Assembly: GCA_944472155.2 (NCBI GenBank)
Contig: OX235279.1
Location: forward strand, 121,264,110-121,328,109
Length of the DNA: 64,000 nucleotides
Source: Trichobilharzia szidati
Lineage: Eukaryota > Platyhelminthes > Trematoda > Strigeidida > Schistosomatidae
Direction of reading: 5' to 3'
Shown here: positions 37,730 to 49,309 of the stretch, one piece after another
Layout: every line of letters begins with the position of its first letter
Numbering within the stretch: the first letter of the stretch is position 1
The notes under the pieces: model-generated
The model's database searches: none
Seen by the model: only the letters and a program-made list of their open reading frames with translations
What the model was told of the DNA's origin: nothing
Program-made: the position numbers and the translations under genes

Positions 37730-40560
37730 TCTAAACCCTTCCTGGTTCTCTCGTGTTTGTTCATCTTGAGCAGCACTTATTCTAGACATGAGTATCGAGC
37801 CTATAACTTTGGATGCCACCATATTAGTCAAACTTATCCCCCTGTGATTATCACAGGAAGACTTTTGTCTCTTCTCGGATATCGAGATAATCAATGACTT
37901 ACAGCAGCCCGACGGGGCCATCTCTGATGCCCAGACTTCGCCTAACACCTTAGCTAACGCAGACAGTAAACTCTCTCGACCGTCCTTAAACTCCTCTGGA
38001 TTGATTTTATTTGGTTCTCGCTGCTTTGCCTCGTCTCAGACTAGTGATAGCTTTTCTAACCTGAGTTAGGGACGGAAGACCTCTGTTTATATGTCATTCA
38101 GGAGGGTGTTGGATGCTGGACAAGTTGAGCGTGGCTCTAGGCCAGTTAGATTGCTCCTCAAAGTGTTCTTTCCAACTCTCCAGTTGTGCATCTTGAGAGC
38201 TAATTAGGGTGCTATTTTTCTCGGAGATTGTTTCACTAATCATTTGCCTTTCGCCACCTATTTCCCTGATAAGTCTCAATAGTTGTCTGGTGTTTCTTAT
38301 CTCTGATGCCTTTTTTATCTCTTTCGCTTTTGTCGCCCACCACTGTTCACGGTCTTTGCGAAGACTTCTTGTTAGTTTGTGTTTGAGCTGCTTACGCTCC
38401 TCACCATAATCGGAACTCGTTGGAATCAGTCTTCTTGCGTCTATCAACTCGGCTGAGGTAGTAGGATTTTACTGGCTTTTACTAGGTTAGGTTTAATGTT
38501 ACTAACATCCTTTACAGGTGTGTCTACAGCCAACTTTATATTGTGCCAGACTTCCCCAGGAGGAATCTTGCTGTTACTGGTTTTGCTATTTCTTCCTTAA
38601 ATAGGGACTCATTGTCTTGATCTAATTGGAGTGGTGGGGGGCGTATCTACTTCACTGCCAATAGTTTATGTTCATTTAATCGTAAGCATAAATGTGCATG
38701 AACCAGAGAGTGATTGGAGTCTATGCATGAGTTCCAGTAGGGGCGGTGGTATTCTACTGACCTTCGTCTATTTGAGTCCAACGTTGATTTGGTGATGGAG
38801 GTCACCGGGGTAGGTAATGTCTGTCTTTGTGCCTAAAGGTAGTGCTGACTAGGAACTGATGATTATCTGAACAGAACTGTAAACGACGATCACGGTTGTC
38901 GGTTCGTCAACAGGGGACTCCACAAATATACTTCTCAGTCTGGCATAACTCCCCTACTTGGGTATTGAAGTCTCCTGCTAAACCAACTATATCTGAGCGT
39001 TTTGCTTTTCGCAGCAAACTAGACAGTGTCTGGTAGAAGTTATCCGTTAGTTCATCCAAACTACAGTCGACTGAGACGTAACCGGAGACTATGTAAAACA
39101 ACGACCTGTTTATCGTAGGTGAATGCGTGCACGGATTAGTCAGTGATCATAGTCTACATTCCAGGCGTTCCAGAAGGAGTGGAAATCTTCGACTTACTCT
39201 CTTCATCGATGGTTTATATCTACGCGATCTATTCGTGTACATCGTTTTCTGGATGTCGGAGATGAACAGTCGAGGCAATGTCTCTCCCTATGTCTACAAC
39301 CACTGCTGATGAGGGACAGGAATAGAATTGTAGAAGATGATCACCGTTGTCGGTCCATCGTCATGGAGTTGCATAAGTGCCATCAATATACTTTTTCAAC
39401 TGCCACAACATTCCTAATTGATCGTTGTGATCGCCTACTGAGATAACCCTATCTGAGAGTGTTGCATTCAGTAGCTAACATGATGACTTTGATAGGGCTC
39501 ATTGTATAGTTTGTGCAAACTCCAGTCGGCTGGTGCACGAGAGGATGTTATGTGAGCTAATGATTTTGAGGAATTACTATCTCCTACACAATACATTCAT
39601 CCAATCTAGTAACTCGACGTGAGCTAACCATAGGATCTTGTAACTTGCTTATTGTGAATTCACCATTTCGGTCAGGTGGTTTCAAGTGAATGATTACACT
39701 CTTGTCTACTTTTTGTGTCTCCAAAACACAACATATATTAATAGAACGAGACACCAGATTTCTGGCTAGTGAAGCATATTGTTCGATTTCGGTAAAGATC
39801 TGGACGTCGAAAGCCTCAATATAGTTTTGGGAATAATTTTATATGAGGCTAGGCACAGTGTTTTTCAGACTCAGCTCTATACCAGTGGTTACAGAGTTAA
39901 GAACAGATGAACGACCAGTGTGTAGGATAATATTCACGGTGGAAGGGAAGCAAGAAAATGAAGGTCAGTGGTCAACAGGAAAGCTTTATGTGTTTATGGC
40001 AGTTTCAGTGTGGTTATTGCTCCTTGGTTGCCCACACCGTGGAATATGATCCCGGACGCAACGAGCATTGGTGTTGTGTTAACACAGAGCCAATGGTACA
40101 ACTGCTTGAGGGCGGTCATATAGCGATTGTTTGACGTGATTTCTACATTTGTTATTGTACGATAATATCACCACTGGATGCGGACTCCAGAAGGTTTATC
40201 GGGATGCACAGATTTCAGGATCGGTGTCTTCTTAGCCAGAACTGTGTCATTCTAGCTGGGGTTCTGGCTGTCCGATGGAAACACCTTAGTGTTGTAATAC
40301 CCGTGTTTTCCGACAGTACAACTTCATCTTCGGAACTCTAACTTGGTTTAAAGGGCTTACTCTATGATGGTAACTGCTGTTAATGTGATTACTGTCCTTA
40401 CAACCTTTCTGACAAAGTAGGACCTGTAGGAACATTTATCTTAGCTAGTTTTGTTCGTTGAATCACTGTGATATTCGAAGTTGACCAATATGTCAAGGAA
40501 GTATTAATCGGCTGATATACAAATTTATCCGGTACGCTTTACGGATATAATTAGAAACAT
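37730..40560 (-). pseudogene. F1 element, RT start to 5' UTR (D2)
   Basis: Minus-strand: 5' UTR (40560-39850), endonuclease fragments (39101-38907; SLLRKAKRSDIVGLAGDFN), linker (38447-38094; DREQWWATKAKEIKKASE) and the RT N-terminal part (37948-37691; CDNHRGISLTN). The decayed second endonuclease block at 39120-39560 is also present. The 5' UTR is the inverted counterpart of 2766-3446 and closer to it than the D1 version; both keep a stretch near 40110-40135 that is missing from D1. Confidence 0.8.
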
Positions 40561-41009
40561 AACACAGATTTCCCTTTATAATTTTTAAGAAAGGAGGAAG
40601 AAGTGTGGAATGAGTTAGAAGGTGAATTCATTATATTTTATTTATTTTTCTTAGCTTCAAAAGACGATAAACATTTTAATGACATTATACAATATGGTCG
40701 AATACTTTAGTTATTTCAGTTTCGTTCAGCAGCTAACATTGTTTGCAGGATCATTTTTTAATCTGGGACTACTGGATAGGTATTTCATCATAGTTGGGTA
40801 CACTTCTTCAGTACACGCCCACACGAACTTACAAGGGAATCGCTTAGATCGTTCGGCCACTGTGACTGGACTCAACAGCCCATGGATTCTCACGTCTACA
40901 AATGCGAGTTATTGATCACAAAAATGAACGGTTTTAATGTCACGTGATTTGATAGCAATGTTCATTAACTCTTAAAAAGCAAAAGTTAACATAGTCAAAC
41001 TTAATAAAA

Positions 41010-42780
41010 TCGGAAAGATTAGCTGTTACTAAGCTTAAAAAGGATAAAAACACCATCACAAAAGCTGATAAGGGAAGCGCTACAGTAGTTTGGGAGAAAT
41101 CTGATTATATAAAGAAAGTGACTGAACACATTGAAACGGGTCCATATGAAGAAATTCAGAAGCCTGTAGATATAGTAATCAATGAGATTAAGAAATCTAC
41201 AGCGGATTTAATACGTAGTAGGAAGCTGTCACTGGCTGAGTTTAAATGGTTTAATTGAATGCCTACAACTAATAAGGCCAGTAGAATATATGGTAGGATA
41301 AAAATACATAAACCAGGTTTCCCCATAAGACCAATAGTAGATTTCAGAAATACGCCGACGTATGAATTATCAAAACAATTAGTTCTATTACTGTGTCCCA
41401 CTAGAAATCATTCAAACTCTAGGCTAACTAATTCATGTTGAATGAAAAAGAAACTAAATTACATTCAATTAAAGAATAATGAAAAATGATCAGTTTTGAT
41501 ATAACTAGTCTGTACACTAACGTACCTATCAATATGTCTTTAGAAGCAGTTAAAAGGGAACTAATTTCTGATCCCGAACTTAGGCATAGGACAAAGCTGT
41601 CCATTGAGAAAATTATTTTAGGAATTCAGTTATGCCTCACAACTGCTATCTTTAAATTCCAGAGCAAAATATATAAACGAACATACGGTGTAACAATGGG
41701 ATCACCAATATCCCCTATCATAGGAGACATATTTATGGACAGCTGGGAGAATATTGCTCTAAGTAAATTTAATCCTACTCAAAAAATATGGTGGAGATAT
41801 GTGGACGACACTTTCACAGTGTTAAAAACAGAGCATATCTCTAGCTTCTTGACACACATAAACTCACTAGTAGATGGAATAAAATTCACATTTGAATCGG
41901 AAGATGAACAAGGAGAATTAGCTATGTTAGATTGTAAAATGAAACGAATAGAAAAGGGTAAACTTCAAGCTAGTGTTGATAAAAAACCAACGCATTCTAA
42001 TAGATACTTAGACTTTAATTCGTCTCATCCGTTGTCTGTAGAGGGCAGGCTTAGTTAAGCGTCTAACAAACCGAGCAGTAGCAATAAGTAGCACAAAGAA
42101 GACCTAAATGATGAAATGAAACAGATAGAAGAGGCGTTGGTGTTGAATAACTATCCTATAAAATTCATTAGGAATATCAAAAAAGTTCAAAAGCAAAACA
42201 AAAATAATGTTGAAACTAATAATGCAAACATAAATAAGAAAGAATATAAGGCATCTACAGTTTTACCATATGTGGAGGGGACATCTGACACTCTTTGTAG
42301 GATTCTCAATAAAGCAGGAATCAGGGTGGCATTCAAAGCATACAAATTCACTCAGAGACAGGCTCTGTAGGCTAAAGGACCCTATCGATCGACCCAGTTA
42401 GACAAAATAACATAATTTACAAAATACCCTGCAATGACTGTGCGTTAGGTCAACTATGTAGGTTAAACTAGTAGATCAGGAGTAGTGAGATTATCAGAAC
42501 ATAAGAATTTAGCTAAGGGGAGAATGACTGATCCCAAGAAGATGAGTAATTTAAAAACTCAGCAGTCGCACTGCATGCGTTAACACACAACCACACAATA
42601 GGGTGGGACAGCGTCAAAATTCTAAAGAGTAATATAGGTAGGTGGAGAGAGAGATTGATTACTGAATCCTGTTTCATTGAGTCTGTACCCAACACATACA
42701 ACAGAAATGACTCAGTGCAAATACCAGAAATATGGAAGATATTATTACCGCCGGTCAAATCAGGGGAGGATAATAAATAA
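41010..42780 (+). pseudogene. Penelope-like element RT plus GIY-YIG remnant (D2)
   Basis: Same PLE as 16420-18180 but better kept. A 190-aa open stretch (41486-42058) runs from FDITSLYTNVPINMSLE through GVTMGSPISPI, MDSWENIAL, WWRYVDDTFTV with an intact catalytic YVDD, to KKPTHSNRYLDFNSSHP. The N-terminal part (KASRIYGRIKIHKPGFPIRP) is separated by stops, and so is the GIY-YIG end (about 42380-42650). PLE proteins act as RT plus endonuclease in target-primed insertion. This copy cannot make a full product as it stands. Confidence 0.85.
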
Positions 42781-44105
42781 TCTTAAAATTCTGTTTCAAT
42801 TCAAGCACATCATAACATTCTAACAAGTTACTTATTTTGGCTATAAAGACACTCATCCTATTTCCCATCTGATTGTATTTGATCAATGACACTCATATTA
42901 TTATTTCTGAATGTACATTATCTCATATTGATATTTATTTAAATATCTGATCAATTCCAGAAATGTATATAAATGAAGAAAAAAAGTTGTGTGAGTAACT
43001 TGATAGGATTATGAGCAATAGTTTGTGCTCAAAACGCCATGATTTAATATTACTGTACAACACTATCAAAATAAAATCTTATCCATAATGGAGTTATACT
43101 CTACCACAGTGTCCAAGTTTTATACTTATATCAAGAACGATAGAGTCTTTTGAGTTGAGGATACTAAAGGCTTGCATTTTCTTTCAAGCATAGTAGTCGA
43201 TAAAATAATATTATATGAGATGCACTTGTCAGCTCTCAGGTGTGTAACACTGTTTCGATACAAGTATGTATCAATTGATCCATCTGACCTTTCGATGATG
43301 CTAGTGTATATATAGAAAGCTTGAAATACTATTCCAATATATTATGTTGCCCTGGAAAATTTGTTGTTCAAGTATTACTTTGATTTCAGTTGTTATCCCA
43401 ATAATAACACTCTCTTAGCAGCGTTTCAGAGAGTTAGGTGAACAAAATGATTGTTTTACGTCGATCACTGAACTACTAGCCATATTTATGATTTGAGTTC
43501 TATATTAATTAATAGCCAGTAATCAAAACTGAGATACGATAGCATTGGCTAGTCCAATGAAGTGATCATATTAACTGTAGTGAGCCATTGCACTTAAAAT
43601 TTCTCATGAGAACTGACTACATACGCCGGGTCACTGCATTTCACATACCAGTGTAACAGAAAATGTATGCTAAATTTGGAAGCCACTAATACTTAAAATT
43701 ATTTACCGAAATAGTATGAGAAATTATTGTGTAGCTCCGCATAACATTGGTTATCGTGCAGTTAACGAGAAACTTCAAGACCTCCGTGTGCAAAACTATT
43801 GAAGAACTGACGAGGAAATCCTACTTAGTATTAGCTCTTCACTAAGGAGTTTCACAGAAATATGATCAAATAGAAATTTTCGTCATCTTCACATCTGCTC
43901 GTTTACGCATATTACACAGGTGTGCTGACCAACAAGGCTGAAATATGTTCGCAATATAGTCAACCTATATAAATTAGTTTAAAAGGCAGTTATATGACTG
44001 ATCCAAAATTTAGAATCAGTCAATCACCTCGTCAACTGCTGATTTCACATGTTTGAGGACTAAGTATACTTATGAAGATTCATTAGTAATTTATTCTACC
44101 TAAAC
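42781..44105 (+). other. Unclassified AT-rich sequence (D2)
   Basis: Counterpart of 18181-19519. No coding or structural signal recognised. Confidence 0.4.
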
Positions 44106-44109
44106 CTTG

Positions 44110-44268
44110 AAAGTTAAAGGGTGATATGGAGGAGATAGTGGGAGCAGAAGATGAAGGCTTATGGGAAATCGGGCGGACAAGCTGAAGAGGACTGCAGAGA
44201 ACAGGACAAAATAGGGACGCGCTGATAAAGCTCTACTTTCCACTCGGAACCCATGGGAATAATAATGA
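44110..44268 (+). mobile_element. 5'-truncated F2 3' end (D2)
   Basis: Counterpart of 19520-19668. It keeps ~13 bp more ('ctgcagagaacagg') next to 'agctgaagaggac', and ends 'cactcggaacccatgggaat' plus (aat)n. Confidence 0.7.
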
Positions 44269-44529
44269 ACCTTGAAAGTGCGATTATAATAAAACTGTTT
44301 TTCTCCTTGGTACTATTTTTGAAAGGTGTATGCTGTTATTAATCGTGAGTCCTAACGAACACGGTAACTTGATCATACTGAACTTCCTGCTAACTGACTT
44401 TGAACATCTGATTAAACATAATGTTTTCCCTCTATTTAGACAAACAGATGTTTCCGACTTATTTATTTTCCTGAATGTAACCGAATACCACTGATCAGTC
44501 TGGCTATAGTGAGATGTTCTGCGCTTGAT

Positions 44530-45240
44530 CTCAGCTCAAGCAAACTCTATATACCTTGTTTACATAAATACAATTAGTTATAAATGACACGTCAAATGCG
44601 TTTTCTAAAGTGACCTGTTGCTCATATATGAAATGTCCTTTGACGGCTCTATCATATCCAAGTGTAATACTGATATCGTGGAAAATATCCATCGGGACAT
44701 TAGAGGGAAAAGAACAAGAAGTTCAGCAAAGATATCTTTTCGGCGATTTCATTCTCAAAAGCTGTACAATCGCATTTATATACATAAGTTTACATGGATA
44801 CAATTATTATTTATTTAATTCCACATAGTAACGAAGGAGATAATAATTTTCAACTTGATATGAAAGTTTGAAGGTACGAATATAGATTACAAGGGGTTTA
44901 GAGACAAGATTACATAGGATTAGAAAACAGTTACAACGTATGCAAAATTAATATTTGATAACTGGAGAAATAATTTTGAAGGCGAATAAAAGGTGACAAT
45001 TATTTTCAACTTGATATGAATTACAAGAGGCTTAGAAACAAAAATTACGCAGGGACAGAACGAATTACAGGTGTGAACAAAATGAGCATGGAAACAAAGT
45101 GAAACCAAAATTTTCAACTTGAAAGTAAGTTAGGAGGTGTGAATATAGATTACAAGAGGCATAGAGACAGAAAATTATACAGGATTAGGATATAATTGCA
45201 AAGTTGTTATTCTAAGCGGATTACAAGTGTGATCAGGAGG
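44530..45240 (+). repeat. Diverged direct repeats, PLE-associated (D2)
   Basis: Counterpart of 19930-20551 and 21191-21280, without the GC-rich insertion. 'ttttcaacttga' starts at 44847, 45003 and 45111. The left part (44698-44756) pairs in inverted orientation with 45.93-45.99 kb. Confidence 0.6.
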
Positions 45241-45990
45241 AGCATGGAAACAAAAATAAAAATTTAAAATAACTGATGCATATGAAAAGAGCTTCTGCAT
45301 TACAAAGAAGTCGAAAACACACTGCCTTTGGTAGATTTTTTATTTACTTTGTAAATGACTCTGAATTATGAGTCAGTTGAGATGCTGTGACAGGTATTGA
45401 CGAGGTGTTCAGTTATGGCGCCTCTGATTAAACCAGTGCCTCTTCTTTGCAGCCAGGCTGGATGATGTTCTCCAACATGTTTTGATAGCACCCGCATAGA
45501 ACGACCTATGTACCTAGCTCCACACGAGCAGGTGAACTGACATATGCACATTGAAGTGGTCATATGCGGAAGTCTGTCCTTCCCGTTTCTCCGAAGTAGT
45601 GGGCGGCTAGAGAATATCACTCTTAGTGTTGCTGCAGGAAAAGTCTTCTTCAGGGAATTGGAGATTCTCCTTTTAAGGATATCTGCCTCTAGGTCTTCTC
45701 TGAATTCCAGATTCAAATAAAGTGTTTTCTTTGGCACTGAAGTGCATTCTTCTCCTTTTGGCTTTGGTTTCATGTTCTTCTCTACGAAACGCGGTGGGTG
45801 CTTTTGAGAAATAAGAGCTCTTCTTCTAAACAGTCATCGCTACAAATTCTTTTGGTACGGTGGGCTTGTGAGAGCTATTTTACGGCTGATAGGTATCCAA
45901 CTGTAGAAGAATGAATGAGAAAGAAGTCGCCGAAAAGATACCTTTGCTGAACTTCTTGTTCTTTTCCTTCTAATACTGATATGTCTAATG
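45240..45990 (-). pseudogene. PLE C-terminal GIY-YIG fragment, second PLE type
   Basis: The minus-strand 135-aa open stretch (45773-45366) reads KKTLYLNLEFREDLEAD, then CQFTCSCGARYIGRSMRVLS and KHVGEHHPAWLQRR, ending ITEHLVNTCH. Cys-rich, YIG and EH positions fit the GIY-YIG nuclease module of PLEs. It differs from the PLE at 41-42.8 kb and resembles the end at 62.28 kb (YKFTCACG, LSKHISEHHLTWL). Upstream codons are broken. It is flanked by an inverted pair (44698-44756 and 45930-45990). Confidence 0.75.
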
Positions 45991-46064
45991 AACGAACTAT
46001 AATGAAATTACAAATTACTGTGGTGGGTATAGTAATGCATGCCATTATTTGTCTTTCTTTTTAG

Positions 46065-46273
46065 ATATATGCGTCTTTACACCTAAAGGTGATGTGACAA
46101 AGACACAGAAAAGCCAAAAGCATTCGTCCAGAACAGACAACAGAAGGACAATACAGAAATCAAATATTACAAGGACTGATCAAAAGAATGCAAGACCACG
46201 TACTTCTAGCTCAGTTAATAACAAAGTGTCATCCTGTGGACTAAACGATAAAGACAGAGAAAATGCTATTAAA
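46065..46273 (+). CDS. CCDC181: CCDC181-like exon b
   Basis: Acceptor 'ctttctttttag' at 46064; the first two bases complete the codon opened at 1922. Donor aaa|gtgagt at 46274, phase 0. Translation ICVFTPKGD, then a basic Ser/Thr-rich low-complexity stretch with KDRENAIK at the end. This middle region is poorly conserved in the family, so its membership rests on phase, orientation and position. Confidence 0.65.
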
Positions 46274-46378
46274 GTGAGTAGAGGCAGAAAGCTTCGTAAT
46301 TAGGGGGACGGATAAAACTCAAACAAAGTAGCATCATAATTACTGAGAAGATTGACATGTTGTGCAATTGGGGGGTTA

Positions 46379-46535
46379 GAAATGTAGAAATAAAAAAGAT
46401 AGACAGGATGTTTGGATAAAAATTCTAGTGGGATCATAATTAATGGTCATTACTAAAAGAATTCAGAAATGACCATCCCATTGCCTTTTTTATCCAAACT
46501 TCCTGTTTATTCATGTTATTTTATTATTTCTACAT
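46379..46535. repeat. Small foldback in CCDC181-like intron
   Basis: 'aaatgtagaaataaaaaaga' and 'gacaggatgtttggataaaa' on the left (46379-46423) pair with 'tttttatccaaacttcctgt' and 'attttattatttctacat' on the right (46487-46535). Arms of ~45 bp surround a ~63-bp centre. It could be a MITE-like or foldback element; no target duplication was found. The rest of intron 46274-47792 shows no feature. Confidence 0.6.
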
Positions 46536-47792
46536 ATTTAATCCCTGCTTAGTAATTAATTATACCACTGAATCACACAATTCGATACAATCTAACTGAT
46601 GACAGTGTGAAAATAACCATTCTGGAGACACTAGCTCGAGCTAGGTCATAGGGCTTATGTGGTGAATGTGCTGACATCTAGTAAACGGGCTGGCGGCAAA
46701 TTAGAAGCTTTATTAAGTCAGTTAAAAAGAAAACACAAAAGTGATGCTGAGCGCTTCGACATTTCATTTCGTTGGAAAAGAAGACAATAAACACATCCCA
46801 TTTACTGGTTTTCTTTTCCCAAATATTGAAACAAACTGATAGCTCTATGGGTGTGATTATAGGCAGACTAGCCTTGTTTCTGATCATATTTTGCTTTCAT
46901 ATCAATGGCTTTACTATCCACTTCAAACAGTCAGTGAGAGTACAATACTGAAAACTTCCAAATAGTGACAAAACAATAAAGCAGCGTCTTTTGACTGTTA
47001 ATGACTATCTAACCAACGTTGATTTGTGACTCAGTAGTTGTACCAAATATTCAGGGTGTTCTTTAGTGAATGAATTGTCATTTAGTTTGTGCGCTTGTTA
47101 TCAGTCAGAATGAGTTCACTTAGGAAGAACAAGAATTGAAATTATTGTATTGGGATGTAATCCGGATATAAACCTAACAGAACAATTAATTCTGGAAAGC
47201 GCACTTACAAAAAGTAAAACATTAGTTGCTGCTATATTTAAATATCTGATTTGTACACAGGAACGACTTCTTGGTGTGCATATGGCAATTATATCTGAAT
47301 AATCACATACCATTATGCATAGCGCTGGACAAAATTGACTAAGCGCTCCAAACGAGTGAAACTGCCGTTCGCTGTTTAGATCACCTTGATCTCGGTAGCA
47401 AGCTTAGCTAGGTGATGTGAATGGTAAGCAACAACTCATTTCAATCAATGATTTGTATATATACAGAACCATATAAAATTAACTAATGGTTGGTTGAAGA
47501 CTTCATTCGCGCACAAAGCACAAGTTAGATTGTGCTTATTGGTATTAACGATGGAAGGTTGTGCGTTTCCACTCTACTTCTAAAAACAATAGTTATTTTA
47601 CTTATTTAAACAAACTAGGTACGATATAGACAGCAAGAGATACGGCGAAATAGATAGATTGGGGGACACATAAAGGAGTTGATGCAATCGTTGTTGTGCA
47701 AAGTTTAACAAAACCACACCTCAACAGATTGAAATTCTTTAGGCCTAAATTTTGAGACCGCACAAATTCCATGCACTTCTTTTTACATGTAG

Positions 47793-47888
47793 GCTTGGCA
47801 TCAAGCTAAAAACAGAGAATACTTGAAAAGGAAAATAGAAGAGTCTGAAAAACGCAAAAGAGAAGAAGAATATGCCCGTAAAAAAGAG
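47793..47888 (+). CDS. CCDC181: CCDC181-like exon c (coiled coil)
   Basis: Acceptor 'ttacatgtag' at 47792, donor gag|gtaagg at 47889, 32 codons, phase 0 on both sides. Translation starts AWHQAKNREYLKRKIEESEK and continues as a charged helix. The Ala-Trp start of a heptad block parallels the repeated AWL/WL-KK motifs of the CCDC181 C-terminal coiled coil. Confidence 0.75.
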
Positions 47889-47980
47889 GTAAGGAAAATT
47901 ACTGTGAGTAGAAACAACACTTTCCCACCGAAGTATTTAGATTCTCATGCAGTATTGTTCTGAATTTTTGCGTAAATTAG

Positions 47981-48141
47981 ATTGAAAACCAAAAGATACG
48001 TGAGAAAAAATTCACAGACTGGTTAAGAAATAAATCTTTACAAAAACGTTATGAAGAAGAAATGAGACGACGTGAAAATGAAGAACGAAATTATCTAACT
48101 GTTGTACATTCTAGAAAAGCGTGTGAGAAGGCATTTAAACA
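47981..48141 (+). CDS. CCDC181: CCDC181-like exon d (coiled coil)
   Basis: Acceptor 'cgtaaattag' at 47980, donor ca|gtaagt at 48142 (phase 2). Translation KKFTDWLRNKSLQKRYEEEM, a second W-L-K type block, ending SRKACEKAFKQ. The following 798-bp intron (48142-48939) shows no other feature. Confidence 0.75.
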
Positions 48142-48939
48142 GTAAGTCAAAAAAAATACCAAGTTTTTGACTATTTCCGTAAAACAAGTGAGTATAGTTT
48201 TGTACTAGCAGAAGTGCAAGAATTAATGAGTATACATAAACAAATATACATAAGAAAATAAATAAATAACCAGCAGATTGTGACCACATTAACATGACAA
48301 GATTGATTTAAGCTATGTTCTAGTTTTGGCAATTTCTGCCTTACCAAATAATACATGACCATAGAAATCCCTTCTTTTGTATACGTGTATTCGGTTGGAT
48401 TTAAAAAACTCAAACTTATTAATGTAAACTAATGACCAGAGACTGTTAATGACAGATGCATTCACTGTTTGTGAAATTGTAGATTAAAAAAATCGTTTCT
48501 CTAGTACATTCTCTCATCTATTATACTTTCTTCGTATTTCCTTTTATCTTACAGTTACGTGGGCTTATTTTTATCAAGCGTGACAAGTTGAACTGCTATG
48601 CTAAAAATTCATTTCAGTTCATACCGAATTCAGACATTTAAACTGACTTTTCTTTACTGCTTTTCACAGTCAAATGACTCCGGAGTATCGTGAAATGACT
48701 GAATACGCCAATATCAGTAGGCTGACGTAAACTGACTTATAGTTTATGCAAATCAAATTACTTTCTAAATCTAAAGAAGTACCCAAACGCCTACTGAATA
48801 GTAGAAATAATGCGTACTACAATATTTTTTCTAGGAAGTGTGGCAGCTAAAACCAGTAGGCATCTGCACAACGCTGTGTGCTAACTATCTGTTTTTAAAG
48901 TATATCAAAACATAAAGTGAAACTTTTTTTTCTTGTTAG

Positions 48940-49093
48940 GTGGCTACGACGAAAAAATCGTGAAGCTGAAGAAGAGGTAAAAAGAGCAAATGAAAGGATG
49001 AAAATAACACGACAATTAATGCGAAATCACTATAATTCCCAGAAGCTTCTGCAGACTATCCAAAAAACTGGTCTATTTGAAATTCTATGTTGA
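48940..49093 (+). CDS. CCDC181: CCDC181-like final exon
   Basis: Acceptor 'tcttgttag' at 48939. The first base completes the Gln codon, then WLRRKNREAEEEVKRANERM and a short tail ending GLFEILC with TGA at 49091-49093. Across the junction the protein reads AFKQWLRRKN, the strongest family match in the gene. Confidence 0.8.
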
Positions 49094-49248
49094 CCAGAAA
49101 CTATTAGTGTGCAACTGATTATCAATGAGTTAACTGTGAGATTTATAGTAATTCTAATCTATGGAATATTTTACATTCACTTTTATAACACACACTTGGT
49201 GTCTTAACTTACTCTATGCACAACACATTCCTCGGTTATGTCATAGTA

Positions 49249-49254
49249 AATAAA
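49249..49254 (+). promoter_or_regulatory. Candidate polyadenylation signal of CCDC181-like gene
   Basis: AATAAA about 155 bases after the stop codon, before the F2 element starts near 49310. Position and orientation fit a short 3' UTR; no cleavage site can be shown from sequence alone. Confidence 0.5.
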
Positions 49255-49309
49255 CACAAAAGCATACCACTGACTGATTTGAACTATGGGTTAAGCCTGA
49301 ACACATAAA

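Larger units (their letters stand above)
37729..45230. repeat. Segmental duplication D2 (pair of 13148-21280)
   Basis: Starts in the middle of the F1 RT at the point equivalent to 13148 and continues collinearly to 45230. Its left junction with F2 is unique in the window and looks like a deletion or recombination joint equivalent to loss of about 8.26-13.15 kb of a unit. It lacks the GC-rich insertion of D1. Confidence 0.9.
1416..49093 (+). other. CCDC181: CCDC181-like gene (partial at 5' end), five exons seen
   Basis: Gene span inferred from five plus-strand exons (1416-1922, 46065-46273, 47793-47888, 47981-48141, 48940-49093). Each junction has GT and AG borders and the phases join in order (1, 0, 0, 2). 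The N-terminal exon is acidic, then has SEYIRKRVAELNAELLKEK and RKPRVNFHSQLV, resembling the conserved patch of vertebrate CCDC181. The C-terminal exons form a charged coiled coil ending in AFKQWLRRKN, which CCDC181 shares almost exactly. The family binds microtubules in cilia and sperm flagella. About 376 residues are visible against roughly 509 in the human protein, so an upstream exon is missing. The ~44.1-kb first visible intron contains the repeat cluster. Identity rests on remembered family sequence. Confidence 0.7.

Noticed and set aside
46678..47313. Minus-strand ORFs of 65-69 aa in a CCDC181-like intron
   Set aside because: No splice context, start context or family resemblance; chance ORFs.
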